Part shown: positions 42,822-52,083 of the stretch, one piece after another
How positions within the stretch are numbered: position 1 is the first letter of the stretch
How the letters are laid out: the number at the start of each line of letters is the position of its first letter
Source: Lewinellaceae bacterium
Lineage (GTDB): Bacteria > Bacteroidota > Bacteroidia > Chitinophagales > Saprospiraceae
Assembly: GCA_020636275.1 (NCBI GenBank)
Contig: JACJYD010000001.1
Location: 868,001 to 932,000, forward strand
Length of the DNA: 64,000 nt
Direction: 5' to 3'
Program-made: the position numbers and the translations under genes
Notes under the pieces: model-generated
The model's database searches: none
What the model saw: the letters and a program-made list of their open reading frames with translations, nothing else
What the model was told of the DNA's origin: nothing

Positions 42822-43838
42822 ATGGATCTTTCTGCACAGCAAAACTACGATCGGATTGCCAAGTACCTTTCAGGGAATATGTCTCCTGAAGAGGCGGTCC
42901 GGCTGACAGCCTGGCTGGAGGAAGATCCCGCCAACGAACAAATGCTAAAAGAAGCGCTGGAAGTTTGGCAAGCCGGGGAAGAGGAATCTTTCCCCAACTT
43001 TGACAAGGATGTGGACATGGCCTGGAAGCAGGTAGAAAAACACATCCAACGACCTGATACGGAAACGACGCGGGTTATTCGCTTTCCGGTCCGCCGCTGG
43101 ATCGCGGGAATTGCAGCTTCGGCTGCGGTCCTGGTCCTGGCTTTTTGGGCCTGGTTTCAATGGCAGCCGGTGCAGAACACGCTGGTTGCTTTTGCGACAG
43201 GTGCGGGACAAACGCGGGAGATCATGCTGCCCGACAGCAGTAGGGTCTGGTTGAATGAGCGTTCGAAACTCAGCTATTCCGGCGATTTTTCCGTGCGATC
43301 CCTGCACCTGGAAGGAGAGGCCTTCTTCGAAGTGCGCCGTATGGAAACTTCCCCTTTCCGGGTGGAGAGCCAGGGTATGCTCACCGAAGTGCTGGGCACT
43401 TCCTTCAACATCCGGGCTTACCCGGAAGAAAGCAGGGTAGAGCTGACCGTGGAAACCGGTAAAGTGGCTTTTGCCCGGGAAGAAGCGCCGGAAAACCGGG
43501 TAGACGTTGCCGCGGGCTCTTCGGCTGTTTTTGACCGGAACGAACAAAAACTGGAGGAGACGGAAGCGAAGATCTCCAACGCTATCGCCTGGAGGACCGG
43601 TCGCCTGGAGTTTGACGATGCAACCCTGGAAATGGTCCGCATGTCCTTTGAGCGGCTTTACGGCATTCGTTTGGAAGCCGATAATCCGGCCATTTGGAAT
43701 TGCCATTTTACAGGGGCTTTCGACCATGTTTCTCCCAAAGAACTCGCAGAAACCATCGCATTTTCGCTGAACCTCGAACTCCTCCGCGCCGATTCGGTCT
43801 ACACCTTGACCGGCGACAGTGGATGTGAAGGCCGGTAA
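42822..43838 (+). CDS. FecR family anti-sigma factor
   Basis: A 338-residue single-pass membrane protein: a cytosolic anti-sigma segment (residues 1-85; IAKYLSGNMSPEEAVRLTAWLEEDPANEQ), a transmembrane helix (about 90-108), and a periplasmic FecR domain (GAGQTREIMLPDSSRVWLNERSKLSYSGDF...GEAFFEVRRMETSPFRVESQGMLTEVLGTSFNIRAY). The C-terminal part (LEFDDATLEMVRMSFERLYGI...CHFTGAFDHVSPKELAETIAFSLNLE) matches the DUF4974 domain. It should hold the sigma factor inactive until signalled by the STN-domain protein downstream. Confidence 0.94.
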   Translation: MDLSAQQNYDRIAKYLSGNMSPEEAVRLTAWLEEDPANEQMLKEALEVWQAGEEESFPNFDKDVDMAWKQVEKHIQRPDTETTRVIRFPVRRWIAGIAASAAVLVLAFWAWFQWQPVQNTLVAFATGAGQTREIMLPDSSRVWLNERSKLSYSGDFSVRSLHLEGEAFFEVRRMETSPFRVESQGMLTEVLGTSFNIRAYPEESRVELTVETGKVAFAREEAPENRVDVAAGSSAVFDRNEQKLEETEAKISNAIAWRTGRLEFDDATLEMVRMSFERLYGIRLEADNPAIWNCHFTGAFDHVSPKELAETIAFSLNLELLRADSVYTLTGDSGCEGR

Positions 43839-43859
43839 GGCAACCGAACTCGTAATCCG

Positions 43860-45443
43860 ATGCGCAATCTTTTGATCTTGTTGATCGCGATCCTGGGGTA
43901 TGCCTCCTGGGCAAATGCCCAGCCGGAGGACCTGTCCCGGTTGGTGAGTGTGCAATACGATCAAATGCTGCTCAAGCACGCGCTCAACGATCTCCAACGC
44001 CGGTATGCCGTCCAGTTTTCCTATAGCAGCGACCATATTCCGCTGTCGCACCGCGTGAATGTGCACCGCGAAAACGCCCCCTTACGGGAGGTGCTGGACG
44101 AGCTTTTTGCCGAAACGCATGTGGTGTATTCGCTCATCGGCAAGCAGATCGTGCTGAAAAACGACCCGCGCAAGCCCATCCGGGATCCGTGGAGCGACCC
44201 CTCCGGGAAAATGAAGTACGAGCGGCCGGAGATCGAGATCCTGCCTATCGGCTCGCGTGAACTGGCGCCCATTGAGATTAACCTGGACGAACAAGTGGTC
44301 AAAGACCAATCGGTGGTGTTGACCCGGCAGGACGAAACCGTTTTTTCCCGCCGGACCAGCCGGAGCTTCCTGGACTCGCTCAATACCGGCATGCCGGAAG
44401 GGAAGCGGATCTTTCAGGCTTCGGTATTTCCGCCCTTCGGCACCAACGGCGATGAAAGCGGCAAGTTTACCAATATCTATTCGGTCAACCTGCTCGCCGG
44501 ATACAGCGGTGGGGTCGAAGGCTCGGAATGGAGCCTCCTGATCAACACGACGGAAGGGGATATGAAGGGCTTCCAGGCTTCGGGCTTTAGCAATGTCGTC
44601 GAAGGCGACATGCGCGGGATGCAACTCTGCGGTGGATTTAACCTGGCCCTGGGTGTCGCCCGCGGATGGCAGATCTCCGGAGTGGTTAACGGGGCCGGAG
44701 GAATGACCGGCAACCAATTGGCTTTCGTCACGAATGTGGCGAAGAAGGAATTGCGCGGCACCCAGATCGCCGGAGTGTTCAACGTTGCGGGCGGCATTGG
44801 CGCTCCGGGAAGTACCCAAATCTCAGCCCTCGGAAATTACAGCCACGGAAAAGCCGGATCGCAGCTCGGAGTGATCAATATTGCAGGCAAGGTGGAACGG
44901 TCCCAGTGGGGACTCATCAACTTTGCCGATACGGTCGGCGGCGCAACGGTTGGAATGCTCAATCTGGTCCGCCATGGCTACAACCGCTTCGAACTGGCAG
45001 GCAGCGAGTCTCTTTGGACGAGCGCAGCGCTGAAGTTGGGTTCGCGTTCCTTCTACAACGTATTCTATTCCGGATGGCGTTGGGGAGAAAATGCAGATAC
45101 CCACATCTGGGGCCTTGGCTATGGGATCGGAACCAATATGAAGCTGGGCCGGCGCATCGACCTCAATCTGGAGGCGCTGAGCATTCACCTGAGTAAAGGA
45201 AAACGGTTGGTTCACGGCCTCAATCTCCTCAACCAGGTGCGGCTGACCCTCGATATTCGCCTCGCCCGCCATTTCAGCCTCTTCGCCGGGGGCACCCTCA
45301 ATCTGATGACCAGCACCGTGAAAGATCCCGAAACCGGGAATACCGGCTACGATATTGCCCCCTATACCTGGTACGACGCCACCTCCCAAAGTGGCGCCAT
45401 CTTCAAAGGTTGGGCCGGCCCCCTGGCAGGCATCCGCTTCTAA
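43860..45443 (+). CDS. STN-domain outer-membrane-associated protein with surface repeats
   Basis: A 527-residue exported protein (signal ILGYASWANAQ). Residues 25-95 form an STN (secretin/TonB N-terminal) domain: ALNDLQRRYAVQFSYSSDHIPLSHRVNVHRENAPLREVLDELFAETHVVYSLIGKQIVL. Residues 190-370 contain six or more repeats of about 20 residues with the pattern G-Q/W-I/L-x-G-x-x-N (MKGFQASGFSNVVEGDMRG; RGWQISGVVN; RGTQIAGVFN; RSQWGLINF), like the LA_2272-type surface repeats. The C-terminal segment is barrel-like and ends AGPLAGIRF. No TonB plug or SusC barrel is present. Normally STN sits on a TonB transporter that signals FecR. Confidence 0.85.
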   Translation: MRNLLILLIAILGYASWANAQPEDLSRLVSVQYDQMLLKHALNDLQRRYAVQFSYSSDHIPLSHRVNVHRENAPLREVLDELFAETHVVYSLIGKQIVLKNDPRKPIRDPWSDPSGKMKYERPEIEILPIGSRELAPIEINLDEQVVKDQSVVLTRQDETVFSRRTSRSFLDSLNTGMPEGKRIFQASVFPPFGTNGDESGKFTNIYSVNLLAGYSGGVEGSEWSLLINTTEGDMKGFQASGFSNVVEGDMRGMQLCGGFNLALGVARGWQISGVVNGAGGMTGNQLAFVTNVAKKELRGTQIAGVFNVAGGIGAPGSTQISALGNYSHGKAGSQLGVINIAGKVERSQWGLINFADTVGGATVGMLNLVRHGYNRFELAGSESLWTSAALKLGSRSFYNVFYSGWRWGENADTHIWGLGYGIGTNMKLGRRIDLNLEALSIHLSKGKRLVHGLNLLNQVRLTLDIRLARHFSLFAGGTLNLMTSTVKDPETGNTGYDIAPYTWYDATSQSGAIFKGWAGPLAGIRF

Positions 45444-45542
45444 GACAACCGTATTCAGAGAACGTATTCTACTTTCTGATGAACCGGGCGCCGCCCGCTC
45501 CATCAGATCCTATTAATCCATTATTTCATAATCCTGTACAAA

Positions 45543-46133
45543 ATGAAAAGAATCTTCTTGTTATTCGCTATCGCTTTGCTGGCCTTTCAGGCTCAGGCTC
45601 AAGACCGCACCCTCATGGGCCGGAACGGCCGGGTAGGTTTCTTTGTAAGCCCCTACATTGAACAAGGACCGCTCAATCAGCCCTGGCGTACCTCCCTCGG
45701 CGGCGGTGTCGGCCTTATCCTCGGAAATGCATTCCTGGGTGTTTACGGAGCTGCCGGCGCCGACTATGAGCAAGTGCTCAACGACAACGAACTCGATCGC
45801 ATCGACCTGGCCCATGGCGGGCTCTGGCTTGGGTTTACCCCCATGCAACACTGGGTGTTCCACCCTTACGGCACAGTCAAACTGGGTGGCGGCGTCGTCA
45901 ATATCGACACCAATGGCTGGAACGACTACGTGGATAATGTTCTCGTAGTCAGCCCGGAAGTCGGGGTGGAAATGAACCTCACCCGGTTCCTGCGCCTTGC
46001 CGGTACCGCCGGTTACCGCTGGGTGGATGGCGTCAGCTCACCCGGCCTGACAGATGGCGATTTCACCGGCTGGACCGGGACCATTACGCTCCGTCTCGGC
46101 TATTTTGGCCGCGATAAAAGAGGGTGTAAGTAG
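45543..46133 (+). CDS. Small outer membrane beta-barrel protein
   Basis: A 196-residue exported protein (MKRIFLLFAIALLAFQAQAQ) with alternating amphipathic strands (TSLGGGVGLILGNAFLGVYGAAGADYEQ; HPYGTVKLGGGVVNI; FLRLAGTAGYRWVDGV) and a C-terminal strand GTITLRLGYFGRDKRG. It fits an eight-stranded outer-membrane barrel, but no known family is assigned. It follows the STN gene by 99 bases and may share its transcript. A GGCC palindrome (46203-46223) lies downstream. Confidence 0.78.
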   Translation: MKRIFLLFAIALLAFQAQAQDRTLMGRNGRVGFFVSPYIEQGPLNQPWRTSLGGGVGLILGNAFLGVYGAAGADYEQVLNDNELDRIDLAHGGLWLGFTPMQHWVFHPYGTVKLGGGVVNIDTNGWNDYVDNVLVVSPEVGVEMNLTRFLRLAGTAGYRWVDGVSSPGLTDGDFTGWTGTITLRLGYFGRDKRGCK

Positions 46134-46202
46134 ATCCTAACCTCCAACCCCGGTTACCAAATTTTCTAAACTTAAGTTCTCTGACATAATTAATTTATAA
46201 AC

Positions 46203-46223
46203 ACTGCGGCCGCCGGCCGCAGT
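46203..46223. terminator. GC-rich palindrome after the barrel gene
   Basis: ACTGCGGCC and GGCCGCAGT flank GCC and are followed by TATTTAT. Possible terminator of the sigma operon. Confidence 0.5.
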
Positions 46224-46263
46224 ATTTATAAGCATATTTCACCTTACTTAACAATCTACAATC

Positions 46264-46992
46264 ATGACAAACCTGAAATTTCTGGTAGCTGCTTTGATCG
46301 CTACCGTTTCCTTGAACAGTTGTTTCTTTTTCGACGACGATCCCTTTTCCTGCGAACGTGGACAAGGGCCGACGGTCACCCGGGTACTCGAGTTGCCGCC
46401 TTTTTCGGGGATCGATCTGAAAATTTCCGGTAATATCATCCTTCGCCAGGGCAGCGAGCAATTGGTGGAAGTGGAAGGGCAGGAAAATATCATCGACCTG
46501 TTGAAGCTAAACGTGAACAACCAAACCTGGGATATTAAATTCACGGATTGCGTGCGCAATTACGAGGATCTGACCTTTTACATCACCCTTCCCGAGATCG
46601 GCTATGTGTCGATCAGTGGATCGGGGAAAGTATATGGCGACAACCTCTTTGAAGGCAATGATATCAACCTGCGTATCTCCGGCTCGGGCGATATGGACCT
46701 GGCCCTCAATTACAACAAGGTCGACTCCCGGATTTCCGGCTCGGGCAATGTCCGCCTCGAAGGCGATTGCAACAAGTTTGACCTCGACATCTCCGGCTCA
46801 GGCGATTACCATGCATTTAATATGAAAGCGGGGAAAGGAGACGTCAATATTTCAGGCTCCGGGAAAGCGGAAGTTTATGTGACGGACAACCTGGATATCA
46901 AGATCACCGGTAGCGGCGATGTCTATTACATCGGTAATCCCTACCTGGATATCAAGATCACGGGGTCCGGGAAAGTGGTGGATGCCAATTAA
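46264..46992 (+). CDS. DUF2807 (head GIN) domain lipoprotein
   Basis: A 242-residue product with lipobox in ATVSLNSCFFF. The DUF2807 beta-helix fold is clear: RVLELPPFSGIDLKISGNIILRQGSEQLVEVEGQENI, then five turns ending in the repeated ISGSG or ITGSG motif (YVSISGSGKVYG, LRISGSGDMDL, SRISGSGNVRL, LDISGSGDYHA, VNISGSGKAEVYV, IKITGSGDVYY). The family is frequent in Bacteroidota envelopes; function unknown. It is followed by a long bidirectional hairpin. Confidence 0.92.
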   Translation: MTNLKFLVAALIATVSLNSCFFFDDDPFSCERGQGPTVTRVLELPPFSGIDLKISGNIILRQGSEQLVEVEGQENIIDLLKLNVNNQTWDIKFTDCVRNYEDLTFYITLPEIGYVSISGSGKVYGDNLFEGNDINLRISGSGDMDLALNYNKVDSRISGSGNVRLEGDCNKFDLDISGSGDYHAFNMKAGKGDVNISGSGKAEVYVTDNLDIKITGSGDVYYIGNPYLDIKITGSGKVVDAN

Positions 46993-47000
46993 AAATATTC

Positions 47001-47063
47001 ATTTTGGACCGCTATGTTTTTTTGAGCGTTTCCGGCGCTCAAAAAAACACAGCGGTCCAAAAT
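47001..47063. terminator. Long bidirectional terminator hairpin
   Basis: Arms of 28 bases (ATTTTGGACCGCT, ATGTTTTTTTGAGCG) pair with one mismatch around a 7-base loop, between the convergent DUF2807 and subtilase genes. T-rich sequence lies at both ends. Confidence 0.8.
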
Positions 47064-47090
47064 AAAATATCTTCGTCGCCTTCAGCGACC

Positions 47091-50000
47091 TTAATTAGCC
47101 TTCACTAATCTGGTCGTAAACACCCCGGTTTCGGTTTGCACGACCACCAGATAGATGCCGTTGGGCAGGCTGGAAACCTGAACTTCCTGGCGGCCCGGTT
47201 GCGGAGCGATCAGTTGGATCACTTTACCGTTCATATCTGCAATGAACGCCCGTTCGATGGGGTTGACAACGTTAAGTTGTACGGTAGCCACATCGAAGGC
47301 CGGGTTGGGCATCACCTTGACGCCTTCCTCCTGGCCGATCACTTCCACGAAGCTGTTTTGCGGACCATTACTGTTGTTGTTGGCGCTCACGACGATCGTA
47401 TAATCCTCCGTTTCGCCCCAGGTATAGGTTTCGCAATAGCTGGGATAGCCCCCATACTTCATCATGACGCGCATGCGGGTCGTGCCGGGAACAGCGTTGC
47501 TGGGCACGGAGATCGTAGAAGAAAGCGTGCCATTGCTTCTCGAGCGGCGGCTGACCTCCCTTTCTCCGCTATCGGCAAAGTCGCCGTCCTGGTTCCAGTC
47601 GACGTAGATGCGCCAGTATGCATAGTCGGTAAAGGGTGATCCCTTGCTGTAATAGATCGTGTAGTTCGTGCCCGGAGAAACGGAAGCGCTCAGGTTGGTG
47701 TAGTCGGCATAACCGCCATCGCTTCCGGTGGGGTTGTTGAATCCGAACTGTACTAGGTCGATCCATTCGTCGTTGGCGTTGGTCCCGCCGGCGCTGCAAT
47801 AGTTGTTGCCGGGAGGGGCCGAAGTGGTGAAGGTGGCATCGGCCGTCCATGCCGAGCTGTTCCCTCCGGAGCAATCCGTACGTACGCTCCACTCGTAGGT
47901 GGTATTGGCCGCCAGGCCATTAAGGGTGACGGAGGTGCCTGTCAGGTTGTCGAACTGCGTATAGGACCCGCCGCTCGGACGGATGCGCAGGTCGTAGGAG
48001 ACGGCCCCGCTCACGGCATTCCAGGCCAGGGTTGCGCTGGAAGAAGTGATGTTGGAGCTGTTCAGGCCGCTGGGGGCATCGCAGGTAGGCGGTGGTCCGC
48101 CGGCGCTGATGTTAATGGTGTAATCCTCCACTTCCCCATAGCCGAAGATCTCGCAAGAGGTCTGGAAGGCATTCCACTTCATGGATACCCGCATCCGGGT
48201 ATTTCCGGTGCTGGCATTGGAAGGTATGGCGATGCTACCGGTGACGGTAGTCGTCGACGGGCCGGCGGAGAACACTTCTTCTCCGGCGTCATCGAAGTCC
48301 ATATCCTGGTTGAAATCGATCCAGATCTTGAAATATTCATCGTAGGTAGTGCCCGAGAAAGCCGGGGAAAGGCTCACGTTGTAGTTGCTGCCCTGGGCGG
48401 CATTTACCGTCAGACCGGTAAAGTCGGAATAACCGGCGCTGCCCGAATTATTGGAGAAGGTCCCGATCGTGACGTTCGAGATCCATTCGTAGGAGGAGTT
48501 GCTGCCCTGGGAAGCGCAGTAGGAAGGAGGAGGCGGAGGAGGCGGAGCGCAGTTGCCGCCATTCTGGGCGCAGAGCACTGCTTGATAGGCATTGACGCGG
48601 CCGTTGGCGTATTCCTGATCCCAGCCGGAGGGCCCCATATCGTCGGCGGTGCTTTCCAGAATGGATTTCACCTGTGCTCCGGTAAGTGCGTTGTTGGCTG
48701 CAAGGGTCAATGCAGCTACGCCGGCCACTGCGGGGCAGGCGGCGGAAGTACCCCCGAAGGTCGTGGTATAGTTGCCGGAGCTATAGCCCGGAGATCCCAT
48801 GCGGTCGGTAGTGCGTACTCCGGCGGCTCCGTTGGACGGCGCCACGATGTCGAGGTCAGCGCCGTAGTTGGAATAGGCCGAGCGTACACCCTGGTTGGTC
48901 ACGGCGCCGACGGCGATGACGCTGGCCAGGTTGGCCGGATAGTCGACGCAGCTCTTGTAGCCGTTGCCGGAGGCGAAGACCACTACGCAGCCCAACCCGC
49001 CACGGCCGTTATTGGCGGCGTTGTTGATGGCGTTGGTCAATACGGAATAGCTGGCGGTGCAGGAGGTGTAGCCCCAGGAGTTGCTCAGTACCCAGGCGCC
49101 GTTGCTAACTGCCCAGTTGAAGCCATTGGCGATATCGGTCGGCGTTTCACTCCCTGCAAAAATGTTGACGGTGAGCAAATGGGATGCAGGAGCTACTCCG
49201 CGGACCCCGAGCGAATTATGGGAAGCCGCTACGATACCTGCGGTGGATTCACCGTGGGCGCTGCTGGCCGTGGGGGCGCCATTGCCGCCGTTCACCGGGG
49301 TATAGCCACCAACGATGCGGGTGGCGCCGTTGCTGTCGTTGAGATCTTCGTGGTTCTCCACCCCGTCGTCGACCATGGCCACGATCACAGAGGCGGAACC
49401 GGTCGTGATGGCCCAGGCTTCCGGGGCATCGATGTCGATGTCGTTAACCCCGGCGTATCCGTCGATGGTCTGCCCGGTGTTATTCATCTGGAATTGGTCT
49501 GGATACAGCGGATCCTGAAAGCGGGTGATCGGAGCGTAGAAGTCGGGATGGCAATATTCCACCATGCCGCTGTTCTGGATGGCATTGGCCATGGCGATCA
49601 CCTGATTCACATCTTCTATTTCGAAGCGAACGTTCCCATAGGCTTCATCGTAAAAGCGCATCTGGTCGTCGCTGAGGTAGGGCGTCAGCATGAACCAATC
49701 GAGGCCGGGCTTCATGCGAAGCACAACCTGGTGGGTGAGCCACATTTGGAACCCGTCATCCAGCGTGTAGCCGAAGTGGGCGCTGCGCACCGGGAAATCG
49801 TCGAGTCCCAGGCGGGCCATGACTTCTTTAACGGTTCCGGTCTGGGGCGATTTAAAGTGGATCACGGCCCTGTTCCGGATGGCAAAGTAGTCGGCAGATT
49901 CTACCTTGGACGATGCTTTGAGCAGGTTGTCCAATGCGGTGGGGTTGACCTGTCCATCAAAGTGGACCATGACGGAAGTACGGTCTTCAAATAGCGGGTG

Positions 50001-50105
50001 CTGCTTTCCATCCGACCAGTAATAGTCAGATTGGGCATGGGTAGATGTAGCCGTCCAGGATACAAGGAGGGCTAGCAGAACGAGCAATTTGTGAAATCGG
50101 TTCAT
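47091..50105 (-). CDS. T9SS-secreted subtilisin-like (S8) protease with GEVED and FN3 domains
   Basis: A 1,004-residue secreted protease. Signal peptide to about residue 24; a prodomain-like region to about 190; S8 catalytic domain with D246 (MVDDGVENHED), H284 (SSAHGESTAGI) and S454 (TTFGGTSAACP). A PPPPPP linker then leads to a GEVED domain (about 535-680, ending YGEVEDYTI), a fibronectin type III domain (685-775) and a second GEVED domain (785-915, GETEDYTI). The last 80 residues are a T9SS sorting domain (VKVMPNPAFDVATVQL...GIYLVVVQTETGVFTTRLVK). Probably a cell-surface or released proteinase. A -7 motif is at 50152-50159. Confidence 0.94.
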   Translation of the reverse strand: MNRFHKLLVLLALLVSWTATSTHAQSDYYWSDGKQHPLFEDRTSVMVHFDGQVNPTALDNLLKASSKVESADYFAIRNRAVIHFKSPQTGTVKEVMARLGLDDFPVRSAHFGYTLDDGFQMWLTHQVVLRMKPGLDWFMLTPYLSDDQMRFYDEAYGNVRFEIEDVNQVIAMANAIQNSGMVEYCHPDFYAPITRFQDPLYPDQFQMNNTGQTIDGYAGVNDIDIDAPEAWAITTGSASVIVAMVDDGVENHEDLNDSNGATRIVGGYTPVNGGNGAPTASSAHGESTAGIVAASHNSLGVRGVAPASHLLTVNIFAGSETPTDIANGFNWAVSNGAWVLSNSWGYTSCTASYSVLTNAINNAANNGRGGLGCVVVFASGNGYKSCVDYPANLASVIAVGAVTNQGVRSAYSNYGADLDIVAPSNGAAGVRTTDRMGSPGYSSGNYTTTFGGTSAACPAVAGVAALTLAANNALTGAQVKSILESTADDMGPSGWDQEYANGRVNAYQAVLCAQNGGNCAPPPPPPPSYCASQGSNSSYEWISNVTIGTFSNNSGSAGYSDFTGLTVNAAQGSNYNVSLSPAFSGTTYDEYFKIWIDFNQDMDFDDAGEEVFSAGPSTTTVTGSIAIPSNASTGNTRMRVSMKWNAFQTSCEIFGYGEVEDYTINISAGGPPPTCDAPSGLNSSNITSSSATLAWNAVSGAVSYDLRIRPSGGSYTQFDNLTGTSVTLNGLAANTTYEWSVRTDCSGGNSSAWTADATFTTSAPPGNNYCSAGGTNANDEWIDLVQFGFNNPTGSDGGYADYTNLSASVSPGTNYTIYYSKGSPFTDYAYWRIYVDWNQDGDFADSGEREVSRRSRSNGTLSSTISVPSNAVPGTTRMRVMMKYGGYPSYCETYTWGETEDYTIVVSANNNSNGPQNSFVEVIGQEEGVKVMPNPAFDVATVQLNVVNPIERAFIADMNGKVIQLIAPQPGRQEVQVSSLPNGIYLVVVQTETGVFTTRLVKAN

Positions 50106-50151
50106 ACTAATTCAATTAAATAATTGAGAAGATGGAGAAATGCTATTTATT

Positions 50152-50159
50152 CAAAACTA
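50152..50159 (-). promoter_or_regulatory. -7 element of the subtilase gene
   Basis: TAGTTTTG on the minus strand fits TAnnTTTG, 46 bases before the ATG at 50105. The remainder of the gap to 50320 is AT-rich and featureless. Confidence 0.45.
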
Positions 50160-50320
50160 AATATGCCTAAAACAGGAGGGATGTTCGGGCTGGATGCGTT
50201 TTTTAAATTTTTTGTCGGCTTAAATATATAAATAGCAATGAAATTTCAAAACAAGGCGAGTGCTAAAAATTTAAATTTTTTTATATCCGGTGCCTGAATG
50301 AAGGGGAGCGGTGGTGTTTT

Positions 50321-50941
50321 TCAATCCTTAACATAAAAGTACGAGACCTGCTCGTCCGTCACGTCATAGGTTACGATGCCCTGCTCTTTGTGATCGTTCA
50401 TGAAAGCGGCCAGGGTGAAATCGCCCACGCAGAAGGCGGTATGGAGTACAAACAAACCCAGCGCCGTAAAGGTCCAGGGATCGGGAAGCCACACCAGCAT
50501 GGCGATCGCGGCTGTTGAAATGACGACAAAAGGCGGAAACGCGATCCAGTAGAATTCCCGTGCATTGGTGACGAATCCGTCGGAAGCCGCCATGAAGTAG
50601 AGTTTGCGCCAGTTGGCCCGGTACTGAACACCCGGCGCCCCCACGGCTTTCAGCGCGATGCCGTGTATGAGTTCGTGGACAGGGGCGAGGAGGAAAGCCA
50701 GTGCCAGGCCATAGGAAAAATGGGTCAGCACCTGGTCCCAACTGCCCGGCGTGCGAATGATCGATGTTATTATGTATCCCAGGGAAACCCCGAGCGAACC
50801 CATAGTAAGGAGGCGATAGGCGCGGACGATCCAATTATCGGTGCCCAGGTGTTCCTGCACGAAAGGAACGATCTCCTGGTGATGGAGGGAAGAGAGAAGG
50901 CGGTAGCCTTGGGATTCGAGGTCCTGGGGGTGAAGGCGCAT
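50321..50941 (-). CDS. Putative zincin membrane peptidase (DUF3267)
   Basis: A 206-residue membrane protein with four predicted transmembrane helices. The motif PVHELIHGIALKAVGAPG carries HExxH in a membrane segment, as in DUF3267 and site-2-protease-like zincins. It lacks a clear LDG-type third ligand; a distal Asp may come from VGDFTLA. N-terminal residues 1-40 are cytosolic. Function unknown. It is transcribed in the same direction as its neighbours, 36 bases after the dioxygenase gene. Confidence 0.8.
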   Translation of the reverse strand: MRLHPQDLESQGYRLLSSLHHQEIVPFVQEHLGTDNWIVRAYRLLTMGSLGVSLGYIITSIIRTPGSWDQVLTHFSYGLALAFLLAPVHELIHGIALKAVGAPGVQYRANWRKLYFMAASDGFVTNAREFYWIAFPPFVVISTAAIAMLVWLPDPWTFTALGLFVLHTAFCVGDFTLAAFMNDHKEQGIVTYDVTDEQVSYFYVKD

Positions 50942-50977
50942 GGTGGATTGCCTGTTTTTGGTAAAACGAACAAACGA

Positions 50978-51970
50978 CTACCGGGCGTGCGTCATCATTT
51001 TACAATCTTTAAAAACGCCGTTGCTGTTTACGACCTCCAATTGATACAGATAATTGCCGTTGGGCAAGCCCATGGACTCCAGATCGAGTTCGATGGTGTG
51101 TCTTCCCGAGCTGAGTTTGCCTTTTTCCAAAACGGCTACCTTTTGCCCTGCCAGATTCCACAACTCCAGTTTGACCTGGGAGGAATATTGAAGGGAAAAG
51201 GAGATACGGGTAGCATTTTCAAACGGATTGGGGAAGTTCTGACCCAGGCTGAGCTGTTTGGCCGTTTCTTTTTCCACATTACTCACACCAACGGTTCCGG
51301 AGCCATTCACCGTCACCTCCAGGTATGAGTCGTATCCGCCCGTTTGCAAATTCGGGCTGAGGGAGGCGACCTGTAGGGCGTACCCATCGGAAAAAATATT
51401 GTCGGTCGCAGGGGTCAGCGGGTCCGGGCCCTTGGTGTATATGGTGGAATTATCGGAGAAGATCCCGTTCAGTGTATTGTGATCGAAGGTCAACTGGGAG
51501 ATCGCCGCATAGGAGGCGCTGACATAGACCTGGAAATGGATGTGGCAGACCCGGCCGTTGTACCACCCCGGAACGATCGTAATGAATTCGATCTCCCCGT
51601 TGGCATCGGCCATCTGGTAACCCCGCAGGTAGGTAAGGCCCGTTTCGGAATTGTAGCCCGAGTAATTTCCATCCTTGTCGCAATGCCAAATATTTACCCG
51701 GACATTTGGCATAGGGGCGCAATTGTCGTGGCCGATCACCTTTATTTTCAGATTGAGTTGGACGCCGGTCCGGTCTTCGCGGACATCCTGCCTTAAATAA
51801 AAGGAGTTATCCGACAGGTCCAGGGGAAAAGGCCCCGCCGTTTCACTGGGGATCAGTTCGCATACGGGATTGCCCAGCAGGGACCTCTTTTGTGAAAATG
51901 CTTTTGAAGTGGGAATAGCCAGGCCGAATCCCGCCAGGCCGACGGTCTTGAGAAAGTTTTTTCTGTTCAT
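50978..51970 (-). CDS. Secreted intradiol ring-cleavage dioxygenase-like protein with T9SS tail
   Basis: A 330-residue exported protein (MNRKNFLKTVGLAGFGLAIPTSKAFS). Residues 35-235 match intradiol dioxygenases: ELIPSETAGPFP, LNLKIKVIGHDNCAPMPNVRVNIWHCDKDGNYSGY (first iron tyrosine) and TIVPGWYNGRVCHIHFQVYV (second tyrosine and two histidines), so all four Fe(III) ligands appear present. Residues 250-330 are a T9SS sorting domain (LGQNFPNPFENATRISFSL...LPNGNYLYQLEVVNSNG). Export by T9SS implies action on extracellular aromatic material or a non-catabolic role; the substrate cannot be read. Confidence 0.88.
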   Translation of the reverse strand: MNRKNFLKTVGLAGFGLAIPTSKAFSQKRSLLGNPVCELIPSETAGPFPLDLSDNSFYLRQDVREDRTGVQLNLKIKVIGHDNCAPMPNVRVNIWHCDKDGNYSGYNSETGLTYLRGYQMADANGEIEFITIVPGWYNGRVCHIHFQVYVSASYAAISQLTFDHNTLNGIFSDNSTIYTKGPDPLTPATDNIFSDGYALQVASLSPNLQTGGYDSYLEVTVNGSGTVGVSNVEKETAKQLSLGQNFPNPFENATRISFSLQYSSQVKLELWNLAGQKVAVLEKGKLSSGRHTIELDLESMGLPNGNYLYQLEVVNSNGVFKDCKMMTHAR

Positions 51971-52083
51971 AATAGGTTATCGTGAAGTAAGCCAATAAAG
52001 GGATGAAGCGCCACGGCGTTTCTTCCCCGGTCGATAACCTTTAAGGTACAGAAATTGGGAAAAGGTTGCAAGCGGGGAATCCC

